Of a stretch of 64,000 nucleotides of DNA, positions 29,392 through 38,118 are shown piece by piece. The translations under genes were made by a program, and so were the position numbers. This DNA is from Sinomonas atrocyanea (lineage in GTDB: Bacteria; Actinomycetota; Actinomycetes; Actinomycetales; Micrococcaceae), in the NCBI RefSeq assembly GCF_030811715.1, contig NZ_JAUSRH010000003.1:124001-188000 (forward strand), written 5' to 3'. A model generated the notes under the pieces. That model made no database searches. It was not told the origin of the DNA and saw nothing but the letters and a program-made list of their open reading frames with translations. Position 1 is the stretch's first letter. Each line of letters begins with the position of its first letter.

Positions 29392-30504
29392 ATGACTCAG
29401 AACGCCCTCGGCGTTGAATTCGAACGGCGGCTCTCGGAGACCCCGAAGAGCGCCGAGGAGCGTGCCGCGGTCCTGGCGAACCCGGGCTTCGGCGACTACT
29501 TCACGGACCACACGGCGGTCATCGACTGGAAGGTCGATGCCGAGGGCAACGGCGGCTGGCAGAACGCGCGCATCGAGCCCTACGGCCCGATCGCCATGGA
29601 CCCGGCCGCCGCCGTGCTGCACTACGGCCAGGAGATCTTCGAGGGCCTCAAGGCCTACCGGCATGCCGACGGCACGGTGTGGACGTTCCGCCCCGAGGCG
29701 AACGCGCGCCGCTTCAACAAGTCGGCCCGGCGCCTGGCGCTGCCCGAGCTTCCGACCGAGGTCTTCCTCGAGTCCCTGCGCCAGCTGGTCTCCGTGGACC
29801 GCGACTGGGTTCCCTCCGGAGACGGGGAGTCGCTCTACCTGCGCCCCTTCATGATCGCGACCGAGGCCTTCCTCGGCGTGCGCCCGGCCCGTGAGGTGTC
29901 CTACCGGGTCATCGCGTCGCCGGCCGGCAACTACTTCGGCGGCGAGCTCAAGCCCGTGTCGATCTGGCTGTCCGAGAACTACGCCCGCGCCGGCCACGGC
30001 GGCACCGGCGAGGCCAAGTGCGGCGGCAACTACGCGGCGTCGCTCGCGGCCCAGCTCGAGGCCGAGGCGAACGGCTGCAAGCAGGTGCTCTTCCTCGACC
30101 CGACCAACGACTTCGCGGTCGAGGAGCTCGGCGGGATGAACATCTTCTTCGTCTTCAAGGACGGCACGCTCGTCACCCCCGCGCTCAACGGCAACATCCT
30201 CCACGGCGTCACCCGCGACTCCGTGCTCCAGCTGGCCGCCGACCGCGGCCTCACCGTCGAGGAGCGCAAGATCACCATCGACGAGTGGCGCCAGGCCGTC
30301 GCCGACGGCACCCTCGCCGAGGTCTTCGCGTGCGGGACCGCCGCGGTCATCACGCCGATCGGCGAGCTCAAGACGGCCGAGGGCTCGCTGGTCACGCCCG
30401 AGCTGGGCGCCGATTCGGTCGCCATGAGCATCCGCGAGCAGCTGCTCGGCATCCAGACCGGCAAGGTCGAGGACCTGCACGGCTGGCTGACCCAGCTCGC
30501 CTGA
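29392..30504 (+). CDS. ilvE: Branched-chain amino acid aminotransferase
   Basis: This 370-residue PLP enzyme moves the amino group between glutamate and the keto acids of Val, Leu and Ile, the last step of the pathway. The PLP lysine lies in GEAKCGGNYAASLAAQ near residue 207. Other marks are HYGQEIFEGLKAYRHADG, FRPEANARRFNKSARRL and GTAAVITPIGEL. The ATG follows GGAGGAATC, a proper ribosome site, unlike several neighbours. It is convergent with the ABC ATPase gene across a shared terminator. Confidence 0.96.
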   Translation: MTQNALGVEFERRLSETPKSAEERAAVLANPGFGDYFTDHTAVIDWKVDAEGNGGWQNARIEPYGPIAMDPAAAVLHYGQEIFEGLKAYRHADGTVWTFRPEANARRFNKSARRLALPELPTEVFLESLRQLVSVDRDWVPSGDGESLYLRPFMIATEAFLGVRPAREVSYRVIASPAGNYFGGELKPVSIWLSENYARAGHGGTGEAKCGGNYAASLAAQLEAEANGCKQVLFLDPTNDFAVEELGGMNIFFVFKDGTLVTPALNGNILHGVTRDSVLQLAADRGLTVEERKITIDEWRQAVADGTLAEVFACGTAAVITPIGELKTAEGSLVTPELGADSVAMSIREQLLGIQTGKVEDLHGWLTQLA

Positions 30505-30580
30505 GCCCTTGGGCCCCGGGCCCTGAGCACTTGGGCCCTGAGCCCGGCCCCCTTCCGGGCTCCGCGCGAAGGCGCACGAC

Positions 30581-30610
30581 GGCGCGTCCCCGCCCAGGCG
30601 GGGGCGCGCC
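30581..30610. terminator. Bidirectional terminator between ilvE and the ABC ATPase gene
   Basis: GGCGCGTCCCCGCC pairs with GGCGGGGGCGCGCC (one T-G wobble) around a minimal loop. It lies between two convergent genes, so it can serve both. The preceding bases read ACGACGGCG, the start of several hairpins in this window. Confidence 0.65.
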
Positions 30611-30647
30611 GCTCTTCGTGGGGGATCCGCAGCCGCCGGAGCGCCCG

Positions 30648-31280
30648 TCAGCGGTCGGCGAGCGCCACGGTGGCCCCCGCGGTCGCGGCGACCAGGCCGG
30701 CGTCGTGCGAGGCCATGACGATCGCCGTCCCGGACTCGCGGCGGCCCGCGAGGAGGGCGCCGAGCGCGTGGGTCCGCTCGGCGTCGAGCCCCTGCTCGGG
30801 CTCGTCGAGGACGAGCAGTGAGGCCGGCTGCACGAGGGCGAACGTGATCCCGGCGGCCTGGCGCTCCCCGGCGGAGAGCTCCGAGGGGAAACGGTGCAGG
30901 ATGCGGGTCAGGCGCAGCGCCTCGAGGACCGCGGCGAACCGGCCCGTGGCCGCCTCCCCGCCCCAGCTGACCGTCAGGAGCGTGAGGTGCTCCTCGAGCG
31001 TGAGGTCCTCGTAGAACGGCGGCGCGCCGAGGGCGGAGCCGATGTGGGTGTTCCGCCGCCTGGCGAGCGGGCCGCCGTAGGTCAGGGTGCCGGTGGTGGG
31101 CGTGTCGCGGCCGAGGATGAGGCGCAGGAGGGTCGTCTTCCCGGAGCCGTTGGGGCCGGTCACCGCGACGCACTCGCCGGCCGCCACCGAGAAGCTGACC
31201 GGGTCCAGGAGCGGCTCGCCGGCGACCTCCTTCCCGAGCGAGTCGGCGATCAGGAGGGGTACGTCGGTCGGGGTCGCCAC
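30648..31280 (-). CDS. ABC transporter ATP-binding protein (orphan)
   Basis: A 210-residue ABC ATPase. Walker A is GPNGSGKTTLL near residue 42, the signature is LSAGERQAAG near residue 133, Walker B is SLLVLDEPEQGLD, and the switch His is in MASHD. The short length and LTLEEHLTLL region resemble CcmA/ABC-2 exporter ATPases. No permease gene is adjacent, so the partner is unknown. The GTG start has TAGAGT 7 nt upstream, so the message is likely leaderless. Confidence 0.88.
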   Translation of the reverse strand: MATPTDVPLLIADSLGKEVAGEPLLDPVSFSVAAGECVAVTGPNGSGKTTLLRLILGRDTPTTGTLTYGGPLARRRNTHIGSALGAPPFYEDLTLEEHLTLLTVSWGGEAATGRFAAVLEALRLTRILHRFPSELSAGERQAAGITFALVQPASLLVLDEPEQGLDAERTHALGALLAGRRESGTAIVMASHDAGLVAATAGATVALADR

Positions 31281-31399
31281 CCGTTCGACTCTAGGGGAGC
31301 GCGCGCGGCGCGCCCAAGGCGGGACCTCCGCCGCCCCGGGCTCCGGGCCCGTCCCGGCACCTGCGGGCGGCCCGGGGACGCCGCGGTAGGGTAAGGCCC

Positions 31400-32188
31400 A
31401 TGCGCATTGCCCGTTGTGTCAGCATCTCGGCCGCGGACGCGGCCCCCTTCTACGGCGTGGTCCAGGGAGAGCCCGGCCACGAGACGGTCGCCGCCATCAA
31501 GGGCGATCCGTTCTTCAACGGCGTCGAGCCCACGGGGGAGACCCATCCGCTCGAGGACGTCCGCCTCCTGGCGCCCATCATTCCCCGCAGCAAGGTTGTC
31601 GGGATCGGGCGCAACTACGCGGACCATGCCAAGGAGATGGGCAGCGACCTGCCCACCGAGCCGTCCATGTTCCTCGTCGCGAACACGGCCGTGGTCGGCC
31701 CCGGCGATCCCGTGGTGCTGCCCGAGTGGAGCGAGGAGGTCTCCTACGAGGGCGAGCTGTGCGTGGTGATCGGACGGATCTGCAAGGACGTGCCCGCCGA
31801 GAAGGCCGCGGACGTCATCTTCGGGTACACGGTCGGCAACGACTTCACGGCCCGTGACAAGCAGCGCACGGACCTCCAGTGGGCTCGCGCCAAGTCCTTC
31901 GACACGTCCAAGCCGCTGGGGCCGTGGATCGAGACGGACCTCGACGTCGAGGACCTCCGCCTCACCACGACGCTCAACGGCCAGACCAAGCAGGACGGCA
32001 CGACCGCGGACATGGTGTTCGGCGTCAACGAGCTCGTGGCCGCGGTGTCCGCCGCGTTCACCCTCCTCCCCGGCGACGTCATCATGACGGGGACGCCGGC
32101 CGGCGTCGGCCTCGTGCGCGACGGCGACCGCGTCGAGGTCGAGATCGAGGGCCTGGGCGCCCTCGCCAACCCCGTCGTGCGGCGGTAG
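31400..32188 (+). CDS. Fumarylacetoacetate hydrolase family protein
   Basis: A 262-residue metal-dependent FAH-family enzyme. The core includes KVVGIGRNYADHAKEMG, the acidic metal site YEGELCVVIGR, FGYTVGNDFTARDKQRTD and GDVIMTGTPAGVG. Family members hydrolyse C-C bonds of diketo acids or decarboxylate oxaloacetate; this one sits next to gltX in many actinobacteria and its substrate is not known. The ATG has TAGGGT 7 nt upstream, implying a leaderless mRNA. The N-terminal 60 residues form the small FAH lid-type domain. Confidence 0.9.
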   Translation: MRIARCVSISAADAAPFYGVVQGEPGHETVAAIKGDPFFNGVEPTGETHPLEDVRLLAPIIPRSKVVGIGRNYADHAKEMGSDLPTEPSMFLVANTAVVGPGDPVVLPEWSEEVSYEGELCVVIGRICKDVPAEKAADVIFGYTVGNDFTARDKQRTDLQWARAKSFDTSKPLGPWIETDLDVEDLRLTTTLNGQTKQDGTTADMVFGVNELVAAVSAAFTLLPGDVIMTGTPAGVGLVRDGDRVEVEIEGLGALANPVVRR

Positions 32189-32242
32189 CGGGGCCGGAGG
32201 TCCAGGAGGTGGCTTCCGGACGCCCCTAGAATGGGGAGCACT

Positions 32243-33766
32243 ATGACTTCCTCGCCCGCTGAGCCCCTGCTCGATCCCGCCTCGATCCCGTCCGTCATGC
32301 CCCACACCCCGGTGCGCGTGCGCTTCTGCCCGTCCCCGACCGGGACCCCGCACGTGGGCATGGTCCGCACTGCCCTCTTCAACTGGGCGTACGCCCGGCA
32401 CACGGGGGGCACGTTCGTGTTCCGCATCGAGGACACGGATGCTCAGCGCGACACGGAGGAGAGCTACCAGCAGATCGTCGAGGCCCTGCGCTGGCTGGGC
32501 CTGACCTGGGACGAGGGCATCGACGTCGGCGGCCCGCACGAGCCGTACCGCCAGTCCCACCGCCTGGACCTCTACAAGGACGTGGCCGCCAAGCTCAAGG
32601 ACGCCGGCTTCCTCTACGAGTCGTTCTCGACTCCGGACGAGATCGAGGCCCGCCACCGGGCCGCCGGCCGGGACCCCAAGCTCGGCTACGACAACTCGGA
32701 CCGCGACCTCACCGAGGAGCAGAAGGCCGCGTTCCGCGCCGACGGCCGCGAGCCCGTCCTGCGGTTCCGGATGCCGGCGGAGGACGTGGTCTTCGACGAC
32801 CTCATCCGCGGGGAGATCCGCTTCAAGGCCGGCTCGGTGCCGGACTTCGTGGTCGTGCGCGCGGACGGCTCGCCCCTGTACACGCTCGTGAACCCGGTGG
32901 ACGATGCGCTCATGGGCATCACCCACGTGCTCCGCGGCGAGGACCTCCTCTCCTCGACGCCGCGCCAGGTCGCGCTCTACCACGCGCTGCACGCCGTGGG
33001 CGTCGCGAGCTACATGCCGATCTTCGGGCACCTGCCCTACGTCATGGGCGAGGGCAACAAGAAGCTCTCCAAGCGCGACCCGCAGTCGAACCTGTTCCAC
33101 CACCGGGACCGCGGCTTCATCCCCGAGGGCCTCCTGAACTACCTCGCGCTCCTGGGCTGGTCGCTGTCCGCCGACGAGGACATCTTCACCGTGGACCAGC
33201 TCGTGCAGCACTTCGACATCGCCGACGTGCTGCCCAACCCGGCCCGCTTCGACCAGAAGAAGGCCGAGGCCATCAACGGCACCCACGTGCGCATGCTCGA
33301 ACCGGCCGACTTCCGGGACCGGCTCGTCCCCTACCTCCGCGCCGCGGGACTCGTGGGGGAGGCCCTCACGCCGCGCCAGGAGGAGATCCTCACCGAGGCC
33401 GCGCCCCTCGTCCAGGAGCGCATCGCCCTCCTCGGCGAGGCCCCGGAGATGCTCGGCTTCCTCTTCACCGAGGACTCCGACATCACGATCGCCGAGGACG
33501 CGCTCAAGGGCATGCCGGCCAACCTCGCCGAGGTGCTCGACGCGGCCCTGGCCGCCCTCGAGCCGCTCGCCGAGTGGACGGCCGAGGCCATCCAGGACGC
33601 CCTGCGGTCCGCCCTCGTCGACGGCCTCGGCATCAAGCCCCGCCTGGCCTTCGGCCCGGTCCGCACGGCCATCTCCGGCCGCCGGATCTCCCCGCCGCTG
33701 TTCGAGTCGATGGTCATCCTCGGCAAGGAGTCCTCGCTCGCGCGCATCAAGGCCTTCCGTGGCTGA
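32243..33766 (+). CDS. gltX: Glutamyl-tRNA synthetase
   Basis: This 507-residue class I synthetase charges tRNA-Glu, and in organisms without GlnRS also tRNA-Gln for later amidation. The HIGH-type motif is [19 protein letters not shown] and the KMSKS-type motif is [12 protein letters not shown]. The ATG at 32243 has GGGGAG upstream; an ATG at 32231 is too close to the TAGAAT promoter box. Two tRNA-Glu genes and a tRNA-Gln gene lie just downstream, a tidy functional grouping. Confidence 0.95.
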   Translation: MTSSPAEPLLDPASIPSVMPHTPVRVRFCPSPTGTPHVGMVRTALFNWAYARHTGGTFVFRIEDTDAQRDTEESYQQIVEALRWLGLTWDEGIDVGGPHEPYRQSHRLDLYKDVAAKLKDAGFLYESFSTPDEIEARHRAAGRDPKLGYDNSDRDLTEEQKAAFRADGREPVLRFRMPAEDVVFDDLIRGEIRFKAGSVPDFVVVRADGSPLYTLVNPVDDALMGITHVLRGEDLLSSTPRQVALYHALHAVGVASYMPIFGHLPYVMGEGNKKLSKRDPQSNLFHHRDRGFIPEGLLNYLALLGWSLSADEDIFTVDQLVQHFDIADVLPNPARFDQKKAEAINGTHVRMLEPADFRDRLVPYLRAAGLVGEALTPRQEEILTEAAPLVQERIALLGEAPEMLGFLFTEDSDITIAEDALKGMPANLAEVLDAALAALEPLAEWTAEAIQDALRSALVDGLGIKPRLAFGPVRTAISGRRISPPLFESMVILGKESSLARIKAFRG

Positions 33767-34574
33767 GCTCACCGCCGCTGCCCCGGCCCAGACGGCGGCG
33801 ACATACGACGGCGGGGCCGCACCCGCCGTCGTACGCCGCCCTCCGGCGGACCGCACCGCGCTCGTGAAGGGGGTCCTGCTCGACATCGACGAGACGCTCG
33901 TGGACCTCGAGGGCGCGATGGACCGCGCGCTGCGCGAGGTGAGCGCGGCGCTGCTGCCGGGCCTGGACGACGCGGGATGGACCACGTTCTGCAGGATCTT
34001 CACCCGCGGCTCCGACGACATCTACGAGCGGTACGTGGCACGCGAGATCACCTTCGCCCAGCAGCGCGTGCTGCGGGCCGAGCGCTGCCTCGCGCACTTC
34101 GGGCGCGCGTTCGCCTCGGACGCCGAGTCGGCGGCGTGGCTCGAGGCGTACGAGACGGCCCAGCCTGCCTACGTCCGCGCGTTCGACGACGTCGTGCCGC
34201 TCCTGGACGCGCTGGACGCCGCGGGCGTCGCGTACGGGGCCGTGAGCAACAACGTCCACGACTACCAGCGCGCCAAGCTCGACACGGCCGGCCTCCAGCG
34301 CATCGGCGTCCTCGTGGGCATCGACGCGGTCGGGGTGGCCAAGCCGGACCCCGCGATCTTCCACGAGGGGCTGCGCCGGCTGGGGACCGCCGCGCAGGAG
34401 ACGGTGTACATCGGGGACAACCCCGCGCACGACGTGATTGGCGCGGCCTCCGCGGGCCTGCGGGGGATCTGGCTCAACCGCCGGTCCACCGTCCTGGACG
34501 CCGCGATGGCGCCGTCCGTGCCCGACCAGGTCACCGGACTCGAGCAGGTCCCGGCGCTCCTCGGCCTGGGCTGA
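33759..34574 (+). CDS. HAD-family hydrolase
   Basis: A 271-residue phosphatase-like protein of the haloacid dehalogenase superfamily. The nucleophile motif is [14 protein letters not shown] (residues about 39-52), motif II is GAVSNN, and motif III/IV is [13 protein letters not shown] with [18 protein letters not shown]. The GTG at 33759 overlaps gltX by 8 bases. The first 35 residues are low-complexity and contain a REP-like palindrome (33806-33831) read as protein, so the true start could be the GTG at 33864. The substrate is unknown. Confidence 0.85.
   Translation: MAELTAAAPAQTAATYDGGAAPAVVRRPPADRTALVKGVLLDIDETLVDLEGAMDRALREVSAALLPGLDDAGWTTFCRIFTRGSDDIYERYVAREITFAQQRVLRAERCLAHFGRAFASDAESAAWLEAYETAQPAYVRAFDDVVPLLDALDAAGVAYGAVSNNVHDYQRAKLDTAGLQRIGVLVGIDAVGVAKPDPAIFHEGLRRLGTAAQETVYIGDNPAHDVIGAASAGLRGIWLNRRSTVLDAAMAPSVPDQVTGLEQVPALLGLG
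33806..33831. repeat. REP-like palindrome, copy 2 (inside the HAD reading frame)
   Basis: The same arms CGACGGCGGG and CCCGCCGTCG surround the loop GCCGCA. Outer GGCGGCG/CGCCGCC pairing extends the hairpin. Here it falls about 16 codons into the predicted HAD gene rather than in a spacer. Confidence 0.8.
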
Positions 34575-34614
34575 CCTCGTCTGCGGGGCGCCGGCGGGCC
34601 GAGGGCGCGCCGAT

Positions 34615-34643
34615 TTGTGGCGTGCGGGAGCTTCGGGTAAAGT
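34615..34643 (+). promoter_or_regulatory. Promoter of the tRNA-Gln gene
   Basis: TTGTGG and TAAAGT lie exactly 17 bp apart and end about 67 bp before the tRNA-Gln gene. A second TAAAGT (34838-34843) stands only 5 nt in front of the first tRNA-Glu, which suggests that this tRNA may also have its own start site. Confidence 0.6.
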
Positions 34644-34710
34644 AATTACTCGTGCTGAGGGGCACGGAGCGCATCGGAGGGATCCGGTGGGCGCGGCCCG
34701 GAAGACACAG

Positions 34711-34782
34711 TGGGATATGGTGTAATTGGCAACACTACGGTTTCTGGTACCGTCATTCTAGGTTCGAGTCCTGGTATCCCAG
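34711..34782 (+). tRNA. tRNA-Gln (anticodon CUG)
   Basis: A 72-nt cloverleaf with acceptor TGGGATA / TATCCCA, anticodon loop TTCTGGT (CUG), T-loop GGTTCGAGTCC and discriminator G. CCA is not encoded. Confidence 0.95.
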
Positions 34783-34848
34783 CTCCGGATGTCCTGCCCC
34801 CGGGCAGTGCGGAAGGATCGCTCACTTCTGAGCACGGTAAAGTACCAC

Positions 34849-34921
34849 GGCCCCATCGTATAGCGGCCTAGTACGCCGCCCTCTCACGGCGGTAACGCGG
34901 GTTCGAATCCCGCTGGGGTCA
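34849..34921 (+). tRNA. tRNA-Glu (anticodon CUC), copy 1
   Basis: A 73-nt cloverleaf with acceptor GGCCCCA / TGGGGTC (one G-T), anticodon stem CCGCC/GGCGG around CTCTCAC, T-arm GCGGGTTCGAATCCCGC and discriminator A. A TAAAGT box ends 5 nt before the 5' end. A mismatched hairpin (34924-34949) follows. Confidence 0.95.
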
Positions 34922-35008
34922 CTGAAGGTCCGGCAGCAGCCGGTCCTTCGACAAAGCCATCCACTGCGGATGGCCGGAGCGCGCGCCATCTCGGCGCGTG
35001 CAGTGCGA

Positions 35009-35081
35009 GGCCCCATCGTATAGCGGCCTAGTACGCCGCCCTCTCACGGCGGTAACGCGGGTTCGAATCCCGCTGGGGTCA
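35009..35081 (+). tRNA. tRNA-Glu (anticodon CUC), copy 2
   Basis: Identical over all 73 bases to the copy 160 bases upstream; the flanks differ. The pair is a tandem duplication of a tRNA gene. A tetraloop terminator follows. Confidence 0.95.
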
Positions 35082-35088
35082 CCTCATG

Positions 35089-35116
35089 GAGGGCTCGGTC
35101 TTCGGACCGGGCCCTC
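35089..35116 (+). terminator. Terminator of the tRNA cluster
   Basis: GAGGGCTCGGTC pairs with GACCGGGCCCTC (one T-G) across a TTCG tetraloop, 8 bases after tRNA-Glu copy 2. TCTCTG follows. Confidence 0.75.
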
Positions 35117-35152
35117 TCTGCGTGCCTCAATCTGCAGGCCCCGGAAGGGGCA

Positions 35153-35701
35153 TCAGTCGAACGCCGCCTGGACCTTCTCGAGGGTGCGGAGATTGCGCGT
35201 CGTCGTGGTGGCCTTGAAGGCAGGCTTGGCCGTCGCCTTGGACAGCGGCGCGTCGAGGGTGGACCCCTTGGGGCAGCGCCAGGCGAGGGCCAGCGGGCCC
35301 AGGCGCACGTGGGCACCGTCCTCGTCCTCCCCGCTGGAGGCGCCCGCGTCCAGGAGCACGACGAGCCGGTCGAGGGCCGCGGGATCCGAGGACAGGGTGA
35401 CGTAGGCGTGCACGTCCGGGTTGTCCGGCGGGTACGGGCACGAGCGCACGAGGGCCTCGACGTCCTGCCGCGCGAGGACGATCACCCAGGCGTCATAGCC
35501 GAAGGCCGCGCGCAGGGCCTCCTCGATCCGATCCTTCAGGGCGGCCGCGTCCAGGTCGGTGGACAGCACGGCGTTCCCGCTCGCGAGCAGCGTCTTCACT
35601 CCGCTCACGGGCAGCGCGCCGAGGACCTCGCGCAGCTGAGCCATCTTGATGGTGATGCCGCCGACGTTCACGCCGCGCAAGAAGACCGCGAAATCGGCCA
35701 C
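35153..35701 (-). CDS. DUF1697 family protein
   Basis: A 182-residue cytosolic protein starting FAVFLRGVNVGG, the hallmark of DUF1697. The continuation (MAQLREVLGAL, then KTLLASGNAVLST) fits the same family, whose members are widespread in bacteria without known function. The GTG start has GGGGGAGG upstream. It is convergent with the tRNA cluster and shares strand with the IclR gene 37 bases away, so the two may be co-transcribed. Confidence 0.85.
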   Translation of the reverse strand: MADFAVFLRGVNVGGITIKMAQLREVLGALPVSGVKTLLASGNAVLSTDLDAAALKDRIEEALRAAFGYDAWVIVLARQDVEALVRSCPYPPDNPDVHAYVTLSSDPAALDRLVVLLDAGASSGEDEDGAHVRLGPLALAWRCPKGSTLDAPLSKATAKPAFKATTTTRNLRTLEKVQAAFD

Positions 35702-35738
35702 AGGGCCTCCCCCCGCTCCGGTGGGTGGTCCGGTCCGG

Positions 35739-36458
35739 CTAGTCGTTGCCCTTGCGCAGGGCCTCGGTCAGCAGCCGTCCGGCGTTGCAGATGACCTCAG
35801 CATGCTGGCGGCCCGGCTGACGGGTCAAGCGCTCGATCGGGCCCGAGATCGACACGGCGGCGATCACCCGTCCGGAGGGCCCGCGGACCGGGGCGGAGAC
35901 GGAGGCGACCCCGGGTTCGCGTTCGCCGAGCGACTGGGCCCAGCCGCGGCGTCGGACGCCGGCGAGCACGGTGGGGGTGAATCGGGCGTTGTTGAGGCCT
36001 TCGAGGAGCCGGTCGTGGTCCTCCCAGGCGACGAGGATCTGGGCCGCGGAGCCGGCCTTCATGCTCAGCTGCGTGCCCACGGGGATCGTGTCGCGCAGCC
36101 CCACGGGACGCTCCGCGGACGCCACGCACACGCGCCAGTCGCCCTGGCGGCGGAAGATCTGCGCGCTCTCTCCCGTCGCATCGCGCAGCTGCATCAGGAT
36201 GGGGCCGGCCGCCGCGATGAGCCGGTCTTCCCCGGCCGCGGAGGCGAGCTCCACGAGGCGGGACCCGAGCACGAACCGGCCCTGCATGTCCCGCGCCACG
36301 AGGCGGTGGTGCACGAGGGCAAGCGCCAAGCGGTGGACCGTGGGGCGGGCGAGGCCCGTGGCCGCCACGAGTTGGGCGAGCGTGGTGGGCCCCGCCTCCA
36401 GCGCATCGAGTACGAGGGCAGCCTTGTCGATCACGCCGACGCCACTAGTATTGTCCAT
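35739..36458 (-). CDS. IclR-family regulator of leucine genes (LtbR/NdgR type)
   Basis: A 239-residue regulator. The N-terminal winged helix (VLDALEAGPTTLAQLVAATGLARPTVHRLA) and the C-terminal effector domain (SMKAGSAAQILVAWE, then ASVSAPVRGPSGRVIAAVSISGPIERL) are those of IclR proteins. Its position, divergent from leuCD, is that of LtbR in Corynebacterium and NdgR in Streptomyces, which control leuCD and other branched-chain genes. I give no symbol because the name varies. The ATG at 36458 is immediately next to the candidate operator at 36464-36488; longer frames run into the repeat array and are rejected. Confidence 0.88.
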   Translation of the reverse strand: MDNTSGVGVIDKAALVLDALEAGPTTLAQLVAATGLARPTVHRLALALVHHRLVARDMQGRFVLGSRLVELASAAGEDRLIAAAGPILMQLRDATGESAQIFRRQGDWRVCVASAERPVGLRDTIPVGTQLSMKAGSAAQILVAWEDHDRLLEGLNNARFTPTVLAGVRRRGWAQSLGEREPGVASVSAPVRGPSGRVIAAVSISGPIERLTRQPGRQHAEVICNAGRLLTEALRKGND

Positions 36459-36463
36459 AGGTT

Positions 36464-36488
36464 GATATTGGCGTCTCAATATCTGAGA
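36464..36488. promoter_or_regulatory. Candidate operator between the IclR gene and leuC
   Basis: Two nested perfect dyads lie here: GATATTG-N6-CAATATC (36464-36483) and TCTCA-N5-TGAGA (36474-36488). They are the only AT-rich patch in the spacer and lie just before the regulator start. Autoregulation plus control of leuCD is the expected role. Confidence 0.6.
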
Positions 36489-36565
36489 TGCAAGTCGACG
36501 AGGTGGCCAGCGCGGCCGGCTCGCTGGTCCACTGGTACCAGGCAGCCAGGAGGCGGGCCAGGCGA

Positions 36566-36648
36566 GCACTGGCCTGATCGGCGCTGGACGATCAGCACTG
36601 GCCTGATTGGCACTGGACATCAGCACTGGACATCAGCACTGGCACGAG
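36566..36648. repeat. 13-15-bp degenerate tandem repeat upstream of leuC, 6 copies
   Basis: Six units start with GC(A/G)CTGG at 36566, 36581, 36595, 36610, 36623 and 36636, with periods of 13-15 bp; two adjacent copies of GCACTGGACATCA are identical. The array occupies the space between the operator and the leuC ribosome site, so it would be part of the leuC 5' untranslated region or promoter. Confidence 0.8.
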
Positions 36649-36664
36649 TCGGAGGGAGCAGGCC

Positions 36665-38104
36665 GTGGGACGCACACTGGCCGAGAAGGTCTGGGACGCA
36701 CACGTGGTGCGCAAGGGCGAGGACGGGCAGCCCGATCTGCTCTACATCGACCTCCACCTCGTGCACGAGGTCACCTCCCCGCAGGCGTTCGAGGGCCTCC
36801 GCCTCGCGGGCCGGAGGCTCCGCCGCCCGGATCTGACGATCGCGACCGAGGACCACAACACGCCGACGATCGACATCGACAAGCCGATCGCGGACCCGAC
36901 GAGCCGGACCCAGATCGAGACCCTGCGGGCCAACTGCGCCGAGTTCGGGGTGCGCCTGCACTCGCTCGGCGACAAGGAGCAGGGCATCGTGCACGTCGTC
37001 GGCCCCCAGCTCGGCCTCACCCAGCCGGGGCTGACCATCGTCTGCGGCGACTCGCACACCTCGACCCACGGCGCGTTCGGGGCCCTCGCGATGGGCATCG
37101 GCACCTCCGAGGTCGAGCACGTCATGGCGACCCAGACGCTGCCGCTGAAGCCCTTCAAGACGATGGCCATCACGGTGGAGGGAACCCTCAAGCCCGGCGT
37201 GAGCAGCAAGGACATCATCCTCGCCGTCATCGCCAAGATCGGCACCGGCGGGGGCCAGGGATACGTCCTCGAATACCGGGGGTCGGCGATCCGGTCCCTG
37301 TCGATGGAGGCCCGCATGACCATCTGCAACATGTCGATCGAGGCCGGCGCGCGCGCGGGGATGGTCGCCCCGGACGAGACGACCTATGCCTTCATGAAGG
37401 GCCGCCCGCACGCCCCGCAGGGCGCGGAGTGGGACGCGGCGGTCGACTACTGGAACACCCTCCGCACGGACGACGACGCGGTCTTCGACGCCGAGGTCTT
37501 CCTCGATGCCGACGAGCTCGAGCCGTTCGTCACGTGGGGCACCAACCCCGGCCAGGGGGTGTCCCTCTCGCAGTCCGTCCCCGACCCGGAGAAGATGGCG
37601 GACGAGAACGCCAAGGCCAACGCCCGCCGCGCCCTGGAGTACATGGGGCTCGCCGCGGGCACGCCCATGAAGGACATCCGCGTCGACACCGTCTTCCTCG
37701 GCTCGTGCACGAACTCGCGCCTCGAGGACCTGCGCGCTGCCGCGGAGATCATCCGCGGCCGCACCAAGGACCCGAACGTGCGGATGATGGTGGTTCCCGG
37801 CTCCGCCCGGGTGCGCCTCGAGGCCGAGGCCGAGGGGCTGGACAAGGTCTTCACCGAGTTCGGGGCCGAGTGGCGCTTCGCCGGCTGCTCGATGTGCCTG
37901 GGCATGAACCCGGACCAGCTCCAGCCGGGGGAGCGGTGCGCATCCACCTCGAACCGCAACTTCGAGGGCCGCCAGGGCAAGGGCGGGCGCACGCACCTCG
38001 TCTCGCCCGTCGTCGCTGCGGCCACCGCGGTCCGCGGGACGCTCTCGTCGCCGTCGGACCTCGACCCCATCCCCGCGGACACCGCCGCCGGCGCGGCAGC
38101 CTAA
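36665..38104 (+). CDS. leuC: 3-isopropylmalate dehydratase, large subunit
   Basis: This 479-residue subunit carries the 4Fe-4S cluster of isopropylmalate isomerase. Cluster cysteines are seen in [17 protein letters not shown] (near residue 353) and [14 protein letters not shown] (near residues 413-416). ATEDHNTPT and [16 protein letters not shown] are also diagnostic. The GTG start has GGAGGGAGC upstream. leuD follows after 14 bases. Likely repressed by the divergent IclR-type protein. Confidence 0.96.
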   Translation: MGRTLAEKVWDAHVVRKGEDGQPDLLYIDLHLVHEVTSPQAFEGLRLAGRRLRRPDLTIATEDHNTPTIDIDKPIADPTSRTQIETLRANCAEFGVRLHSLGDKEQGIVHVVGPQLGLTQPGLTIVCGDSHTSTHGAFGALAMGIGTSEVEHVMATQTLPLKPFKTMAITVEGTLKPGVSSKDIILAVIAKIGTGGGQGYVLEYRGSAIRSLSMEARMTICNMSIEAGARAGMVAPDETTYAFMKGRPHAPQGAEWDAAVDYWNTLRTDDDAVFDAEVFLDADELEPFVTWGTNPGQGVSLSQSVPDPEKMADENAKANARRALEYMGLAAGTPMKDIRVDTVFLGSCTNSRLEDLRAAAEIIRGRTKDPNVRMMVVPGSARVRLEAEAEGLDKVFTEFGAEWRFAGCSMCLGMNPDQLQPGERCASTSNRNFEGRQGKGGRTHLVSPVVAAATAVRGTLSSPSDLDPIPADTAAGAAA

Positions 38105-38118
38105 GGAAGGACCCAGCC

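Noticed and set aside
32231-32242. gltX start at ATG 32231
   Set aside because: This ATG overlaps the TAGAAT promoter box, so it would not be on the transcript; the ATG at 32243 has GGGGAG upstream.
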